From positions 53,021-117,020 of the forward strand of contig CANJZE010000011.1 of NCBI GenBank assembly GCA_947479455.1: a stretch of DNA of 64,000 bases, given 5' to 3'. The notes under the pieces were generated by a model. It was not told the DNA's origin. It worked only from the letters and a program-made list of their open reading frames with translations, and did not search any database. A program made the translations under genes and the position numbers. Position 1 is the first letter of the stretch; every line of letters starts with the position of its first letter. This document shows, piece after piece, positions 36,787-45,446 of this stretch. This DNA comes from Bacteroidota bacterium. Lineage in GTDB: Bacteria > Bacteroidota > Bacteroidia > Chitinophagales > LD1.

Positions 36787-39672
36787 TTATACCACTACAT
36801 TAATAATCTTCCCTTTCACGAAGATGAATTTCTTCGGCTCTGCATCTTGCGTCCATTGTTTTATTTTGTCCAAAGCAAGCACCTGTGCTTTGGCATCCTC
36901 TTGAGAAATATCTAATGGCAGATTTATTTCTGCGCGCACTTTGCCGTTAATGCTTACCGCATACGTGTGCGAACTTTCAACCAAATATTTTTCTTCAATA
37001 GTTGGATAGGTAGCGGTATGAATACTCTCTTTATTTCTCAAAGCACTCCAAAGTTCTTCGGTAATAAACGGAGCAAAAGGCGCGAGAGCAATCAAGAGTG
37101 GTTCAAGAATTTTTTTCTTCGAACAATTCAACGCACCCAATTCATTGGTAGCAATCATAAATGCCGAAACAGAAGTGTTGAAGTTCAACCGCTCAATGTC
37201 TTCTGCAATTTTCTTGAGTGTTTTGTGAAGCACTTTATATTCTGCATCGGTCGGTTCTTCGTCTTTTACCTTCCTGCCTTTATCATCATAAAACAAGCGC
37301 CAGAACTTGCGCAGGAAGTTTGAAACCCCGCTAATGCCTTTATCATCCCATGGCTTACTCTGCTCAATTGGACCGAGAAACATTTCGAACATTCTAAAAC
37401 AATCGGCTCCATATTTTTCTATTACATCATCGGGGTTAACCACGTTGTATTTCGACTTGGACATTTTTTCGACAGCACGTTCCACTAATACTTTATCATC
37501 TCCATCTGTTTTCAAATAAAAAGAGCCTCCGTCTATTCTGCCTGATATCCAACGTTTAAAATTATCAGTGGTCGTTTTATTGTCTTCATCTACTAAATGC
37601 ACCGGATAAATAATTGAAGTAAAGCCAATACTTTCAGGTATCGCACTAGTAATCTTTTCAGCTCCAATTTTTTCAATAAACTCTGATGCTGTCCAATTTG
37701 CAGAAAGAAAATTATCTCTGATTGTTTTGGAAACATAAACTTCCCATCCTCCGAATACGTCATTTGGGAAAGTATTAACTCTAATAACAAAAGCACTCAC
37801 CCCCTGTATCATCCCCTGATTCACCAACTTCTTAAACGGCTCTTCTAAAGGAACTAAGCCGAGGTCGTATAAAAACATGTTCCAAAAGCGGCTGTAAAGC
37901 AAATGCCCCACGGCATGTTCTGCTCCGCCAAAATAAATGTCCACGTTCTGCCAGTATTCAATCTTGTCTTTTGCAGCAAACTCGTTGTCGTTCTTCGGGT
38001 CCATGTAACGCAAAAAATACCACGAGCTTGCAGCATAGCCGGGCATGGTATCGGTTTCGTAATTGTTCGCTATCCATTCGTCATTGTTAGCTAATGGTGC
38101 TCGTCCATCACCTGATGGTTTATAAGATGAAACCTCCGGCAGAATCAAAGGAAGTTTATCAGCAGTTAAAGGCACAGGCAAATCATCTGTTTCACCACCT
38201 TCAAAAGGCAGGTCAGGTTGTCCTACAACTTTATACTGAATCGGAAACGGCTCACCCCAATATCTTTGACGGCTGTAACCTGCATCGCGCTGTTTGTAGT
38301 TCACTTTCTTCTTACCAATGCCGCGCTTTTCAATTTCAGCAATCACGGCTTTAATAGCATCCTTCACTTCCATGCCGTTTACAAAACCCGAGTTAATCAT
38401 CTTGCCTACCTTGTCTTCAATAGTTGCACCAGGATACATGCTCTTGTCAACTATGTCTACAATCTTCAACCCGAATTTTTCCGCAAATTTTTTATCGCGC
38501 TCATCATCTGCCGGCACAGCCATAATAGCTCCGGTTCCGTAACCACCCAACACATACTCTGCAATGTAAACAGGAATGTTTTCATTGGTAAAAGGATTCA
38601 CCGCATACGAACCGGTAAACACTCCCGTTACTTTTTTCTCCTGTTGGCGCTCCACATCCGTCCTGCTTTTAACATACGCAATGTATTTTTCTACTTCTGC
38701 ATTTTGTTCAGGTGTAGTCAAGGTATTTACTAACTCATGCTCCGCAGCAATCACCATAAAAGTTGCACCGAAGAGAGTATCGGGACGAGTAGTGAATACT
38801 TCAATTCTGAATTCTGAATTCTGAATTTCGAAATGGATAGAGGCTCCTTCGGATCGGCCAATCCAATTCCTTTGCATTTCCTTCATAGCATCGCTCCAAT
38901 CCAACTTGTCCAAACCATAAAGCAGACGGTCGCTATATTCGGTAATGCGTAAAAACCATTGACGCATTTTCCTGCGCTCAATCGGGTGACCGCCTCGTTC
39001 ACTCTTGCCGTCTTTTATTTCATCATTCGCTAACACAGTTCCCAATGCAGCGCACCAATTCACTTCACTATAACTTTGAAACGCCAAACGATAATTCATG
39101 AGTTCGTTTTGCTTTTCTGCTTCGTTTAATTCAGTCCATGTCTTTTCTGTATTCGTTTGTAATTTGTAATTCGTACTTTGTAATTTCTCAACAAGAGTTT
39201 CAATCGGCTCTGCCTTATTCGCCTCTCTGTTATACCAACTGTTGTATAGTTTCAGAAAAATCCACTGTGTCCATTTATAGTAATCGGGTTCGCAGGTTCG
39301 CACTTCACGGCTCCAATCATAACTGAAACCAATTTTATCCATCTGCTGGCGGTAGCGCTTAATTGCGTTATCGGTGGTAAGCGCGGGGTGCGTGCCTGTT
39401 TCAATCGCATATTGTTCGGCAGGCAAACCAAAAGCATCCCAACCCATAGGGTGCAACACATTAAATCCTTTCAAGCGTTTGTAACGCGCATAAATATCAC
39501 TCGCCACATAACCCAGCGGATGCCCCACATGCAAGCCCGCACCACTCGGATACGGAAACATATCCAGCACATAATACTTTGGTTTGTTCGGGTCTTCGGT
39601 GACTTTATAAACCTCATTCTTCTCCCAAAACTTCTTCCACTTATTTTCTATTTCACTGAACTTGTATTCCAT
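36787..39672 (-). CDS. leuS: Leucyl-tRNA synthetase
   Basis: LeuS charges tRNA-Leu. The 961-residue protein has the HIGH-type motif FPYPSGAGLHVGHPLGYVASD near residues 40-60, the editing domain (VFTTRPDTLFGATFMV), the late KMSKSKYNVVNPDD and a C-terminal anticodon domain. It is slightly longer than many homologues. Two period-7 repeats lie in frame: one (39149-39190) encodes STNYKLQTN before the editing region, and one (38804-38831) encodes EIQNSEFRIE just before FTTRPDT. Both spare catalytic motifs and the frame is open throughout. Confidence 0.96.
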   Translation of the reverse strand: MEYKFSEIENKWKKFWEKNEVYKVTEDPNKPKYYVLDMFPYPSGAGLHVGHPLGYVASDIYARYKRLKGFNVLHPMGWDAFGLPAEQYAIETGTHPALTTDNAIKRYRQQMDKIGFSYDWSREVRTCEPDYYKWTQWIFLKLYNSWYNREANKAEPIETLVEKLQSTNYKLQTNTEKTWTELNEAEKQNELMNYRLAFQSYSEVNWCAALGTVLANDEIKDGKSERGGHPIERRKMRQWFLRITEYSDRLLYGLDKLDWSDAMKEMQRNWIGRSEGASIHFEIQNSEFRIEVFTTRPDTLFGATFMVIAAEHELVNTLTTPEQNAEVEKYIAYVKSRTDVERQQEKKVTGVFTGSYAVNPFTNENIPVYIAEYVLGGYGTGAIMAVPADDERDKKFAEKFGLKIVDIVDKSMYPGATIEDKVGKMINSGFVNGMEVKDAIKAVIAEIEKRGIGKKKVNYKQRDAGYSRQRYWGEPFPIQYKVVGQPDLPFEGGETDDLPVPLTADKLPLILPEVSSYKPSGDGRAPLANNDEWIANNYETDTMPGYAASSWYFLRYMDPKNDNEFAAKDKIEYWQNVDIYFGGAEHAVGHLLYSRFWNMFLYDLGLVPLEEPFKKLVNQGMIQGVSAFVIRVNTFPNDVFGGWEVYVSKTIRDNFLSANWTASEFIEKIGAEKITSAIPESIGFTSIIYPVHLVDEDNKTTTDNFKRWISGRIDGGSFYLKTDGDDKVLVERAVEKMSKSKYNVVNPDDVIEKYGADCFRMFEMFLGPIEQSKPWDDKGISGVSNFLRKFWRLFYDDKGRKVKDEEPTDAEYKVLHKTLKKIAEDIERLNFNTSVSAFMIATNELGALNCSKKKILEPLLIALAPFAPFITEELWSALRNKESIHTATYPTIEEKYLVESSHTYAVSINGKVRAEINLPLDISQEDAKAQVLALDKIKQWTQDAEPKKFIFVKGKIINVVV
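38804..38831. repeat. Period-7 tandem repeat (ATTCTGA type) inside leuS
   Basis: Three exact ATTCTGA heptamers (38804-38824) are followed by a degenerate one, ATTTCGA. On the coding strand they give FEIQNSEFRIEVF, directly before the editing-domain motif TTRPDT. Confidence 0.9.
39149..39190. repeat. Period-7 tandem repeat (TTTGTAA type) inside leuS
   Basis: The heptamers TTTGTAA, TTTGTAA, TTCGTAC, TTTGTAA and TTTCTCA run from 39156, with a weaker unit before them. On the coding strand they encode LQSTNYKLQTN, in a region where related LeuRS proteins vary. Confidence 0.88.
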
Positions 39673-39805
39673 TTTTTCTCTCTGTAAAATTGTTTTTGCG
39701 AAGAAAGTTTAATTCCTGGTTACTGCAAACGCGACTGTGTAGCACCGAAACTCTAAATTGCTATTTTCACGCCTCGGTTTTGCGATTGAACAATAAAAGA
39801 TTTGA

Positions 39806-41572
39806 ATGAAAACAACTCTCCGGATTTTATTTCTCACTGTATTACTCGCTTTGTTTGGCAATTCATTTGCACAACCGAGTTCGGAAACAAAAAGAAAAGT
39901 TGACCAAACCGACAAGTTCACCGAACTCATCAACCTCATAAGAACTTACTACACCGACACGGTGAACGATGAGAAATTGGTAGAAGATGCTATTGGCAAA
40001 GTGCTCGAAGACCTCGACCCCCACTCTTCATACGTGGCATCGAAAGATGTGAAGCGCAGCGAAGAGGGACTGGTTGGAAATTTTGAAGGTATCGGAATTA
40101 CTTTTCAAATTTTGAAAGACACTTTGATGGTACTCGAAGTTATTCCGGGCGGTCCATCAGAGAAAGTTGGCTTGTTCGCTGGCGATAAAATTGTTGCAGT
40201 AAATGATACCACTATTGCGGGAGTAAAACTCACCAACGAACTGGTGGTTAAAAAACTTCGCGGACCGAAAGGGACAAAAGTGCATGTGAGTATTATGCGC
40301 AAAAGTGAACGTAACCTGATTGAATTCACCATTACCCGCGATAAGATTCCTATTTACAGTATCACGGCTTCTTACATGTCTACACCAACGGTTGGTTATG
40401 TGCGCCTCGAAAGATTTTCTGCCACTACCATGACAGAATTTATTCAGGCAACCGATAAACTTCGTGCGCAGGGAATGAAAGATTTAATTCTCGATTTACA
40501 GGGTAATGTAGGTGGTTACCTTTATACCGCAGTTGATTTATGCAACCAGTTCCTTGGCGATAATCAACTCATTGTTTACACACAAGGATTGCATGCCCCT
40601 TACTATCCCTACTATTCTAACAACCACGGCATGTTTAAAGAAGGAAGGGTGGTCGTAATGACCGATGAAGGTTCTGCTTCGGCAGCCGAAATTCTTTCGG
40701 GTTGCATTCAGGATAACGACCGCGGATTGATTGTAGGTAGAAGAACTTTCGGAAAGGGGTTAGTGCAAAAACCATTTACGTTACTCGATGGCTCACAAGT
40801 AAAACTTACCACCGCTCATTATTATATTCCAAGTGGAAGATGTATTCAAAAACCATACGGACAAGGTAACAAAGACTACCGCGAAGATTACAAAGACCGT
40901 TTAGAATCGGGTGAATTGTTTGGTAAAGACACGTTCCATTTTGCCGACTCACTTTTGTTCCATACCAAAAACGGAAGAAACGTTTACGGTGGGGGAGGAG
41001 TGTTGCCCGATTTTTTTGTTCCTATTGATACTTCACAAAATTCTCCTTTGTTCAACGTCCTCATTCGCAAAGGAGTCGAAAACAAATTCTGTTTGGAGTA
41101 TGTTGACAGGCACCGCACCGAACTCAATTCAAAATATAATAGCCAAGATGCATTCTTTAACACTTTTGAAATAGATACCATTTTGATGGCCGAATATTTT
41201 GCTGCCGCAGTAACCGACAGCGCGTTGAAGTTAAAAGACGGATTGAACCCTAAAACCTTTTGGCAATATTTCGGAGCTGTCAAAAACGATACACTCATGA
41301 ACTTTGAGCGCGACCTTACAAAAAGCGACAAGCTTATTAAATCAAGATTAAAAGCAACCATTGGTCGCAATTTGTTTGATACCGGAATGTTCTACCGGGT
41401 AATTAATGCTACCATCAATGATGTTTATGCAAAAGCGTTGGAAGTAATTAACGCGCCTGCTAAATTCGAAGTGCTTAAATCAAAAGAGCCGCAAAAAGAT
41501 GATAGTAAATCAGACAAAAACAAAAAGCAAAAACACATTAAAAAAATAAAAGTAGTTTCAAACACAAAGTAA
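39806..41572 (+). CDS. S41 family C-terminal processing peptidase with PDZ domain
   Basis: The 588-residue exported protease has a signal peptide (about 1-22) and an N-terminal segment with DPHSSYVASKD. A PDZ domain spans about 90-175 (GIGITFQ, VIPGGPSEKVGLFAGDKI). The S41 catalytic domain has GSASAAEILSG and RTFGKGLVQKP. By spacing to known CtpA enzymes the Ser-Lys dyad is Ser292 and Lys317. A lysine-rich tail ends the protein. Flavodoxin follows after 2 bases, so the two are cotranscribed. Confidence 0.93.
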   Translation: MKTTLRILFLTVLLALFGNSFAQPSSETKRKVDQTDKFTELINLIRTYYTDTVNDEKLVEDAIGKVLEDLDPHSSYVASKDVKRSEEGLVGNFEGIGITFQILKDTLMVLEVIPGGPSEKVGLFAGDKIVAVNDTTIAGVKLTNELVVKKLRGPKGTKVHVSIMRKSERNLIEFTITRDKIPIYSITASYMSTPTVGYVRLERFSATTMTEFIQATDKLRAQGMKDLILDLQGNVGGYLYTAVDLCNQFLGDNQLIVYTQGLHAPYYPYYSNNHGMFKEGRVVVMTDEGSASAAEILSGCIQDNDRGLIVGRRTFGKGLVQKPFTLLDGSQVKLTTAHYYIPSGRCIQKPYGQGNKDYREDYKDRLESGELFGKDTFHFADSLLFHTKNGRNVYGGGGVLPDFFVPIDTSQNSPLFNVLIRKGVENKFCLEYVDRHRTELNSKYNSQDAFFNTFEIDTILMAEYFAAAVTDSALKLKDGLNPKTFWQYFGAVKNDTLMNFERDLTKSDKLIKSRLKATIGRNLFDTGMFYRVINATINDVYAKALEVINAPAKFEVLKSKEPQKDDSKSDKNKKQKHIKKIKVVSNTK

Positions 41573-41574
41573 TT

Positions 41575-42096
41575 ATGGCAACTATAGGATTATTTTACGG
41601 AACCGATACCGGTAATACCGAGCGCAGCGCAAAAAAAATTAAAGAACTACTCGAGGCAAAAGTGCCTGGGATTAACGTTGAGTTAAATGAAATTTATAAG
41701 AAGAAGAAAGAAGACATGGCAAAATATGATTTGCTTATTCTCGGCATGCCCACTTGGTATGATGGAGAACTTCAGGGCGATTGGGAATCTTACATTTCAG
41801 AAATGGAACAGATTGATTTCACAAATAAAAAAGTGGCTTTCTTCGGCCTTGGCGACCAATATGGTTACGCTTCTTATTTCTGCGATGCCCTCGGTGTATT
41901 TGCTGAAATTGTGGAAAAGAAAGGCGGCAAGCTTTACGGCTTTATGAGTGTGGCAGGTTTCGAACACGATTTCTCCAAAGCACAACGTGGCGACCAGTTC
42001 GTTGGTCTTTGCCTTGATGTAGATAATCAAGACTCTCTCACCGAAGAGCGCACCCAAAAATGGGTAGAACAAATTGTTGTTGAGTTTAGTTTGTAA
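41575..42096 (+). CDS. fldA: Flavodoxin (long-chain)
   Basis: The 173-residue FMN-binding electron carrier has the phosphate loop GTDTGNTERSAKKI at about 9-22. The isoalloxazine loops PTWYDGELQGDWE and FGLGDQYGYASYFCDALG follow, with the extra segment that marks the long-chain class. The protein is cytosolic. It starts 2 bases after the S41 peptidase gene. Confidence 0.94.
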   Translation: MATIGLFYGTDTGNTERSAKKIKELLEAKVPGINVELNEIYKKKKEDMAKYDLLILGMPTWYDGELQGDWESYISEMEQIDFTNKKVAFFGLGDQYGYASYFCDALGVFAEIVEKKGGKLYGFMSVAGFEHDFSKAQRGDQFVGLCLDVDNQDSLTEERTQKWVEQIVVEFSL

Positions 42097-42421
42097 CCTT
42101 TTAAAAATCTCGGGACACACAGTTATTCTGAACATAAAATGTTATCTAAGAAGAAGAAATTACACCGCGAATAAAGCCACTCGCCAAGTAAAATGTTGCT
42201 GGAATGTAGACCACGGGTTGTTCTAATATAATACAGTAATAATTCGAACGATTAATTTTAAGAACAAAAAATTTGAAATTGAAACTGTTCTTCTAGCTAT
42301 GGTCACCAACTTGAAAGTTGATTGTATAAACGCCACCGTGCTTTCAATAAAATGGTGCTTTAATATCCTAAACAAAAAACCGCCTCAAAATTGCTTTTGA
42401 GACGGTTTTGTTTTTTTTGAT
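42097..42421. other. Gene-free spacer between fldA and a lipoprotein gene
   Basis: No convincing open reading frame or RNA gene is seen in these 325 bases. It holds small dyads, including CAACTT-GA-AAGTTG near 42308 and a CACC...GGTG pair around 42332-42356. Its right end carries a shared terminator at 42377-42408. Confidence 0.7.
42374..42419. terminator. Bidirectional Rho-independent terminator
   Basis: AAACCGCCTCAAAA (42377-42390), loop TTGC and TTTTGAGACGGTTT (42395-42408) form a 14-base stem with one non-canonical pair. T-rich tracts lie on both sides. It can end both fldA (+) and the facing lipoprotein gene (-). Confidence 0.88.
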
Positions 42422-42895
42422 TTATTGAGGAGTTTTAAACCTATCACCTTTTTTCTTGGTATCTTCTGGGGTTACAGTTTTCGGAGCATTTGGGTCTTTA
42501 AATCGATCACCTTTTGCATCAGTCTGTTCCTTGGTTACAGTTTTAGCCCCATCGGGGTTGTCGAATCTATCTTGCTTAGGATTCTTTGGATCAACCTTTG
42601 TAGTTTCCTTTGGTTTAGGTGCTGGCTTAGGTGTTGGCTTCTTTCCTTTATGTGCTTTAGCCTCCTCTGCTTGCCATGCGTCAAAAGCTATGGTAGCTAA
42701 AGAATCAACTGTGGCAGCGCACGCTGTATTTACTTCTTCATTTAAGCCATTGAGTTGTTCATCAACTGCACTTTGAATTTTTGCGTTTTGTTCTTCAACT
42801 TGCTTTTTTACCTGCTCGGCATTGTTGCAAGAAGTCAATATGATAGCTGCTGAAAAAGTAGCAACTGCCGTAAATGTCATGAATATTTTTTTCAT
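42422..42895 (-). CDS. Lipoprotein with C-terminal DRF repeats, function unknown
   Basis: The 157-residue protein has a lipoprotein signal ending LTSC (Cys23). An N-terminal coiled-coil-like segment (AEQVKKQVEEQNAKIQSAVDEQL) and a Lys/Pro-rich linker (about 80-100) follow. Three C-terminal repeats have the pattern DRFxxPxxxKTVTxExTxxKG. The repeated positively charged tail suggests binding to peptidoglycan or another anionic partner, which is only a guess. The N-terminal half resembles the next small lipoprotein upstream, and the two may be related by duplication. Confidence 0.72.
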   Translation of the reverse strand: MKKIFMTFTAVATFSAAIILTSCNNAEQVKKQVEEQNAKIQSAVDEQLNGLNEEVNTACAATVDSLATIAFDAWQAEEAKAHKGKKPTPKPAPKPKETTKVDPKNPKQDRFDNPDGAKTVTKEQTDAKGDRFKDPNAPKTVTPEDTKKKGDRFKTPQ

Positions 42896-42923
42896 TGTCT
42901 TTTTAGTTTTATTGGTTCACAAA

Positions 42924-43172
42924 TTATTTTGCAGCGGTTTCAGACACAGCAGCTTTCTTAGCTTCAACGGCTGCATTCACTTGTGCTTCCAATCCGATTT
43001 GACAAGCAGCTTGTAACTCAGCTAATTTGGCCTCCTTTTGTGCATTGAATAATGAATCAACTTGCGCGTTGATTTGTTCCTGACTTAGCGGGGCAAATTT
43101 CTCGCCACATGCCGCAAAGGTGAGGGAGAAGAAAACTCCCGTCACGAATGTCAGATGTTTTACTTTTTTCAT
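42924..43172 (-). CDS. Small coiled-coil lipoprotein, function unknown
   Basis: The 82-residue protein has a lipoprotein signal ending FAACGEK (Cys22). The remaining 60 residues form one probable helix (QINAQVDSLFNAQKEAKLAEL). It resembles the N-terminal half of the neighbour at 42422, which lies 28 bases downstream on the same strand. A role like that of Lpp-type helical lipoproteins is conceivable but not shown. Confidence 0.7.
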   Translation of the reverse strand: MKKVKHLTFVTGVFFSLTFAACGEKFAPLSQEQINAQVDSLFNAQKEAKLAELQAACQIGLEAQVNAAVEAKKAAVSETAAK

Positions 43173-43326
43173 GATAATTTTTGTTTTTGTTATTTAATGA
43201 GGCGAAAATAAATTTTGCAACGGAATTATCGCTAACACCTTTCTCACAAAATAATTTAAAGGTGTTGAAATAATAAAGGCATCAATCTTTTGAAGATAGA
43301 TGCCTTTACCAAAAAGAAAATAGTTT

Positions 43327-43665
43327 TTACTTAGTAGGAGGGGTAGTATTGCCTCCTGAAGGAATACCATTAAATGGCTTTTGATTTTGCATTTGTTCAA
43401 TTTCAGATTTTTGAACGGACTCTTTTTTTGCGGTTTTGCCTTTTTCAACAAAGAATGAAGTAGAAAGGCAGAACACTAAAAGTGCTAAGGCGAAACCCCA
43501 CGTAAGTTTTTCAATTACATCGGTGGAACGTCTGGCACCCAACAACTGCTGACCCACCCCGCTCATAGAGGCATTTAAGCCACCACCTTTAGGATTTTGA
43601 ATTAATACTACAGCTCCAAGGAGCACACAAACAATGATCACTAGAATGGTAACGAAAGCGTACAT
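43327..43665 (-). CDS. secG: Preprotein translocase subunit SecG
   Basis: SecG assists SecYEG protein export. The 112-residue protein has two helices: MYAFVTILVIIVCVLLGAVV at the start, and another in LTWGFALALLVFCLSTSFFV. The conserved loop QNPKGGGLNASMSGVGQQLLG lies between them. A polar tail ends the protein. It lies 2 bases after the TPR-like gene at 43668, a pairing that is common in Bacteroidota. Confidence 0.92.
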   Translation of the reverse strand: MYAFVTILVIIVCVLLGAVVLIQNPKGGGLNASMSGVGQQLLGARRSTDVIEKLTWGFALALLVFCLSTSFFVEKGKTAKKESVQKSEIEQMQNQKPFNGIPSGGNTTPPTK

Positions 43666-43667
43666 GA

Positions 43668-44576
43668 TTATAAAATGTTTTTCAGTTGAATAATTCGGGC
43701 GGCAAAGAAATCATTTTTTTCGGGATATTTTAACGCCAGCACTTCATAGGCACGAATTGCTTTCTGATACTTCTTTTGACCTTCATAAAGTTTGGCCAAG
43801 GTTTCGGTAACCATATCGTCACTCATTTCATTTTCGTTATGGCTTGTTTTGATTTCAAGCAGCTTATGTTTCTGTTTTTGTTCTTCAATAAATGCATTTA
43901 ATCCTTTGGAGTAATTCGATTCGCCTTCTACTAATTCGTGCAAACGAACAGCCGTGTTCTGCAAAATAATTTTATCAAGTTCTTCATCCTGCTTCTCGGG
44001 TTCGGTAGGAATTTCTTCCTGAATAAATTCAATCTTAATGGTGTCCTTTTGACCAAATGCTTTCAGCCATTCATCAAAAGTATGCGGCTCGCTTAAATTG
44101 AATTCTTCTACCACTATAAATTCTTCTTCAATTTTTGTATCAATTGTTTCTGGTGTTTCTACTATTCCAGATTGCGATTCCAAAAGAATTTCATCAGCCT
44201 TCAATTGTTCCAACTCTTCAAGTGCTTCTTCAACGGAGGAAATTTCGATTATAGATTCAGGGATTGAGGTTTCTGCCTGAATAGTTAAATCTTGCTTTTC
44301 TAAAACCACTTCCTCAACTGAAATTGATTGAACAATAGGAGATGAGATAGTTGTTTCGTTGAAAATTGCGAAGAACAAATCTCTATCCTGTGTATAAAGC
44401 GCAGCTAATTGAAGTTGCTCATCAAACTTAGCACAACTTTCCTGCTGATATTTTTTTGCAAGTAGCAAATGTGCCTGATGGAAATACGGAAACTTCTGAA
44501 TCAGGTTCTCTAGCTCGGGAGTAGAAAACCTGTTTAAGGTTTGATAAAAATTTTCTCTGTTGATATTCTGTAGCAC
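43668..44576 (-). CDS. TPR-like protein paired with secG
   Basis: The 302-residue cytosolic protein has an N-terminal helical segment with FPYFHQAHLLLAKKYQQES. A long acidic low-complexity stretch rich in Glu, Val and Ile spans about 90-190, and a C-terminal TPR-like pair follows (TETLAKLYEGQKKYQKAIRAYEVLALKYPEKNDFFAARI). Proteins of this plan commonly precede secG in Bacteroidota; their function is unknown. The gene order supports a role linked to export. Confidence 0.75.
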   Translation of the reverse strand: MLQNINRENFYQTLNRFSTPELENLIQKFPYFHQAHLLLAKKYQQESCAKFDEQLQLAALYTQDRDLFFAIFNETTISSPIVQSISVEEVVLEKQDLTIQAETSIPESIIEISSVEEALEELEQLKADEILLESQSGIVETPETIDTKIEEEFIVVEEFNLSEPHTFDEWLKAFGQKDTIKIEFIQEEIPTEPEKQDEELDKIILQNTAVRLHELVEGESNYSKGLNAFIEEQKQKHKLLEIKTSHNENEMSDDMVTETLAKLYEGQKKYQKAIRAYEVLALKYPEKNDFFAARIIQLKNIL

Positions 44577-44585
44577 TGTGTAAAA

Positions 44586-45323
44586 TTAATACAAATCACT
44601 TTTCAAAATTCCCCATTTACACAAACGATGTAGCACTGAAACCTGCAAACAACCTAAGCCATACGTTACACTGCGGTTGAAATTGATTGAACTAGCGCCT
44701 TCAAAATATTTAGTTGGGCACGTGACTTCACCAATTTCAAACTTCTTGTAAAAAATCTGCGATACCATTTGATTATCGAAAACAAAATCATCGCTGTTGT
44801 TCGTGAACTTGATGGATGTAAGCACTTCGCGATTGAAGGCCCGGTAACCTGTGTGATATTCAGAGAGTTTTTCACCAATCAAAATATTTTGTGTGAGTGT
44901 AAGAAAGCGATTGAAAATATATTTATACATGGGCATTCCGCCTTTGAGTGCGCCACCGCCTAAAATACGCGAACCAAAAACAACAGGGTAAACTTCATTG
45001 CCTATTATCGAAATCATGGCTGTTAAAAGTTTAGGAGTGTATTGATAATCGGGATGAAGCATCACCACAATATCGGCACCTATTTCCAATGCTTTGGTGT
45101 AACAGGTTTTTTGATTGCCTCCATAACCTTTGTTTTGTTCGTGCTTTATTACATGATGAACGCCAAGTTGTTTTGCCTTGCCAAAAGTATCGTCTATGCT
45201 GGCATCATCTACCAAAATCAATTCATCTACCACATCCATGGGCACTTCGCGCAAAGTTTGCTCTAAAGTTTTTTCTGCATTGTAAGCGGGCAGAACTACC
45301 ACTACTTTTTTGTTGTTATACAT
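44586..45323 (-). CDS. Glycosyltransferase family 2 protein (dolichol-phosphate-mannose-synthase-like)
   Basis: The 245-residue protein is a soluble GT2: VVVLPAYNAEKTLEQTLREVP, ELILVDDASIDDT, HEQNKGYGGNQKTCY and an acidic VVMLHPDYQYTP, followed by GYRAFNREVL. The layout resembles polyprenyl-phosphate sugar transferases that make donors for GT-C enzymes. Two such GT-C candidates lie at 15.5 and 23.8 kb. The gene is divergent from two further glycosyltransferase genes. Confidence 0.86.
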   Translation of the reverse strand: MYNNKKVVVVLPAYNAEKTLEQTLREVPMDVVDELILVDDASIDDTFGKAKQLGVHHVIKHEQNKGYGGNQKTCYTKALEIGADIVVMLHPDYQYTPKLLTAMISIIGNEVYPVVFGSRILGGGALKGGMPMYKYIFNRFLTLTQNILIGEKLSEYHTGYRAFNREVLTSIKFTNNSDDFVFDNQMVSQIFYKKFEIGEVTCPTKYFEGASSINFNRSVTYGLGCLQVSVLHRLCKWGILKSDLY

Positions 45324-45331
45324 CTTTAATA

Positions 45332-45359
45332 ATTACAAAGTACAAGTTACGAAGTGAAA
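45332..45359. repeat. Period-7 repeat in the divergent glycosyltransferase spacer
   Basis: The heptamers ATTACAA, AGTACAA, GTTACGA and AGTGAAA lie just upstream of the minus-strand GT2 start. The match between units is loose. Confidence 0.55.
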
Positions 45360-45382
45360 ACAAAAAATAACTCAATCACCAA

Positions 45383-45426
45383 GCGAATGTAGTTTGCCTA
45401 CTCATGCGGGCATTTTCTACATTCGC
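45383..45426. promoter_or_regulatory. Inverted repeat between divergent glycosyltransferase genes
   Basis: GCGAATGTAG (45383-45392) and CTACATTCGC (45417-45426) are perfect arms separated by 24 bases, with an inner TGCC/GGCA pair. It lies 21 bases before the plus-strand gene. It could be a shared regulatory site or another dispersed palindrome. Confidence 0.5.
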
Positions 45427-45446
45427 GCGCAAATCTAAAAGAAGAA

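Noticed and set aside
38218..38733. Plus-strand open frame of 171 codons within leuS
   Set aside because: It is antisense to conserved LeuRS motifs and has no recognisable protein features; it is a shadow frame.
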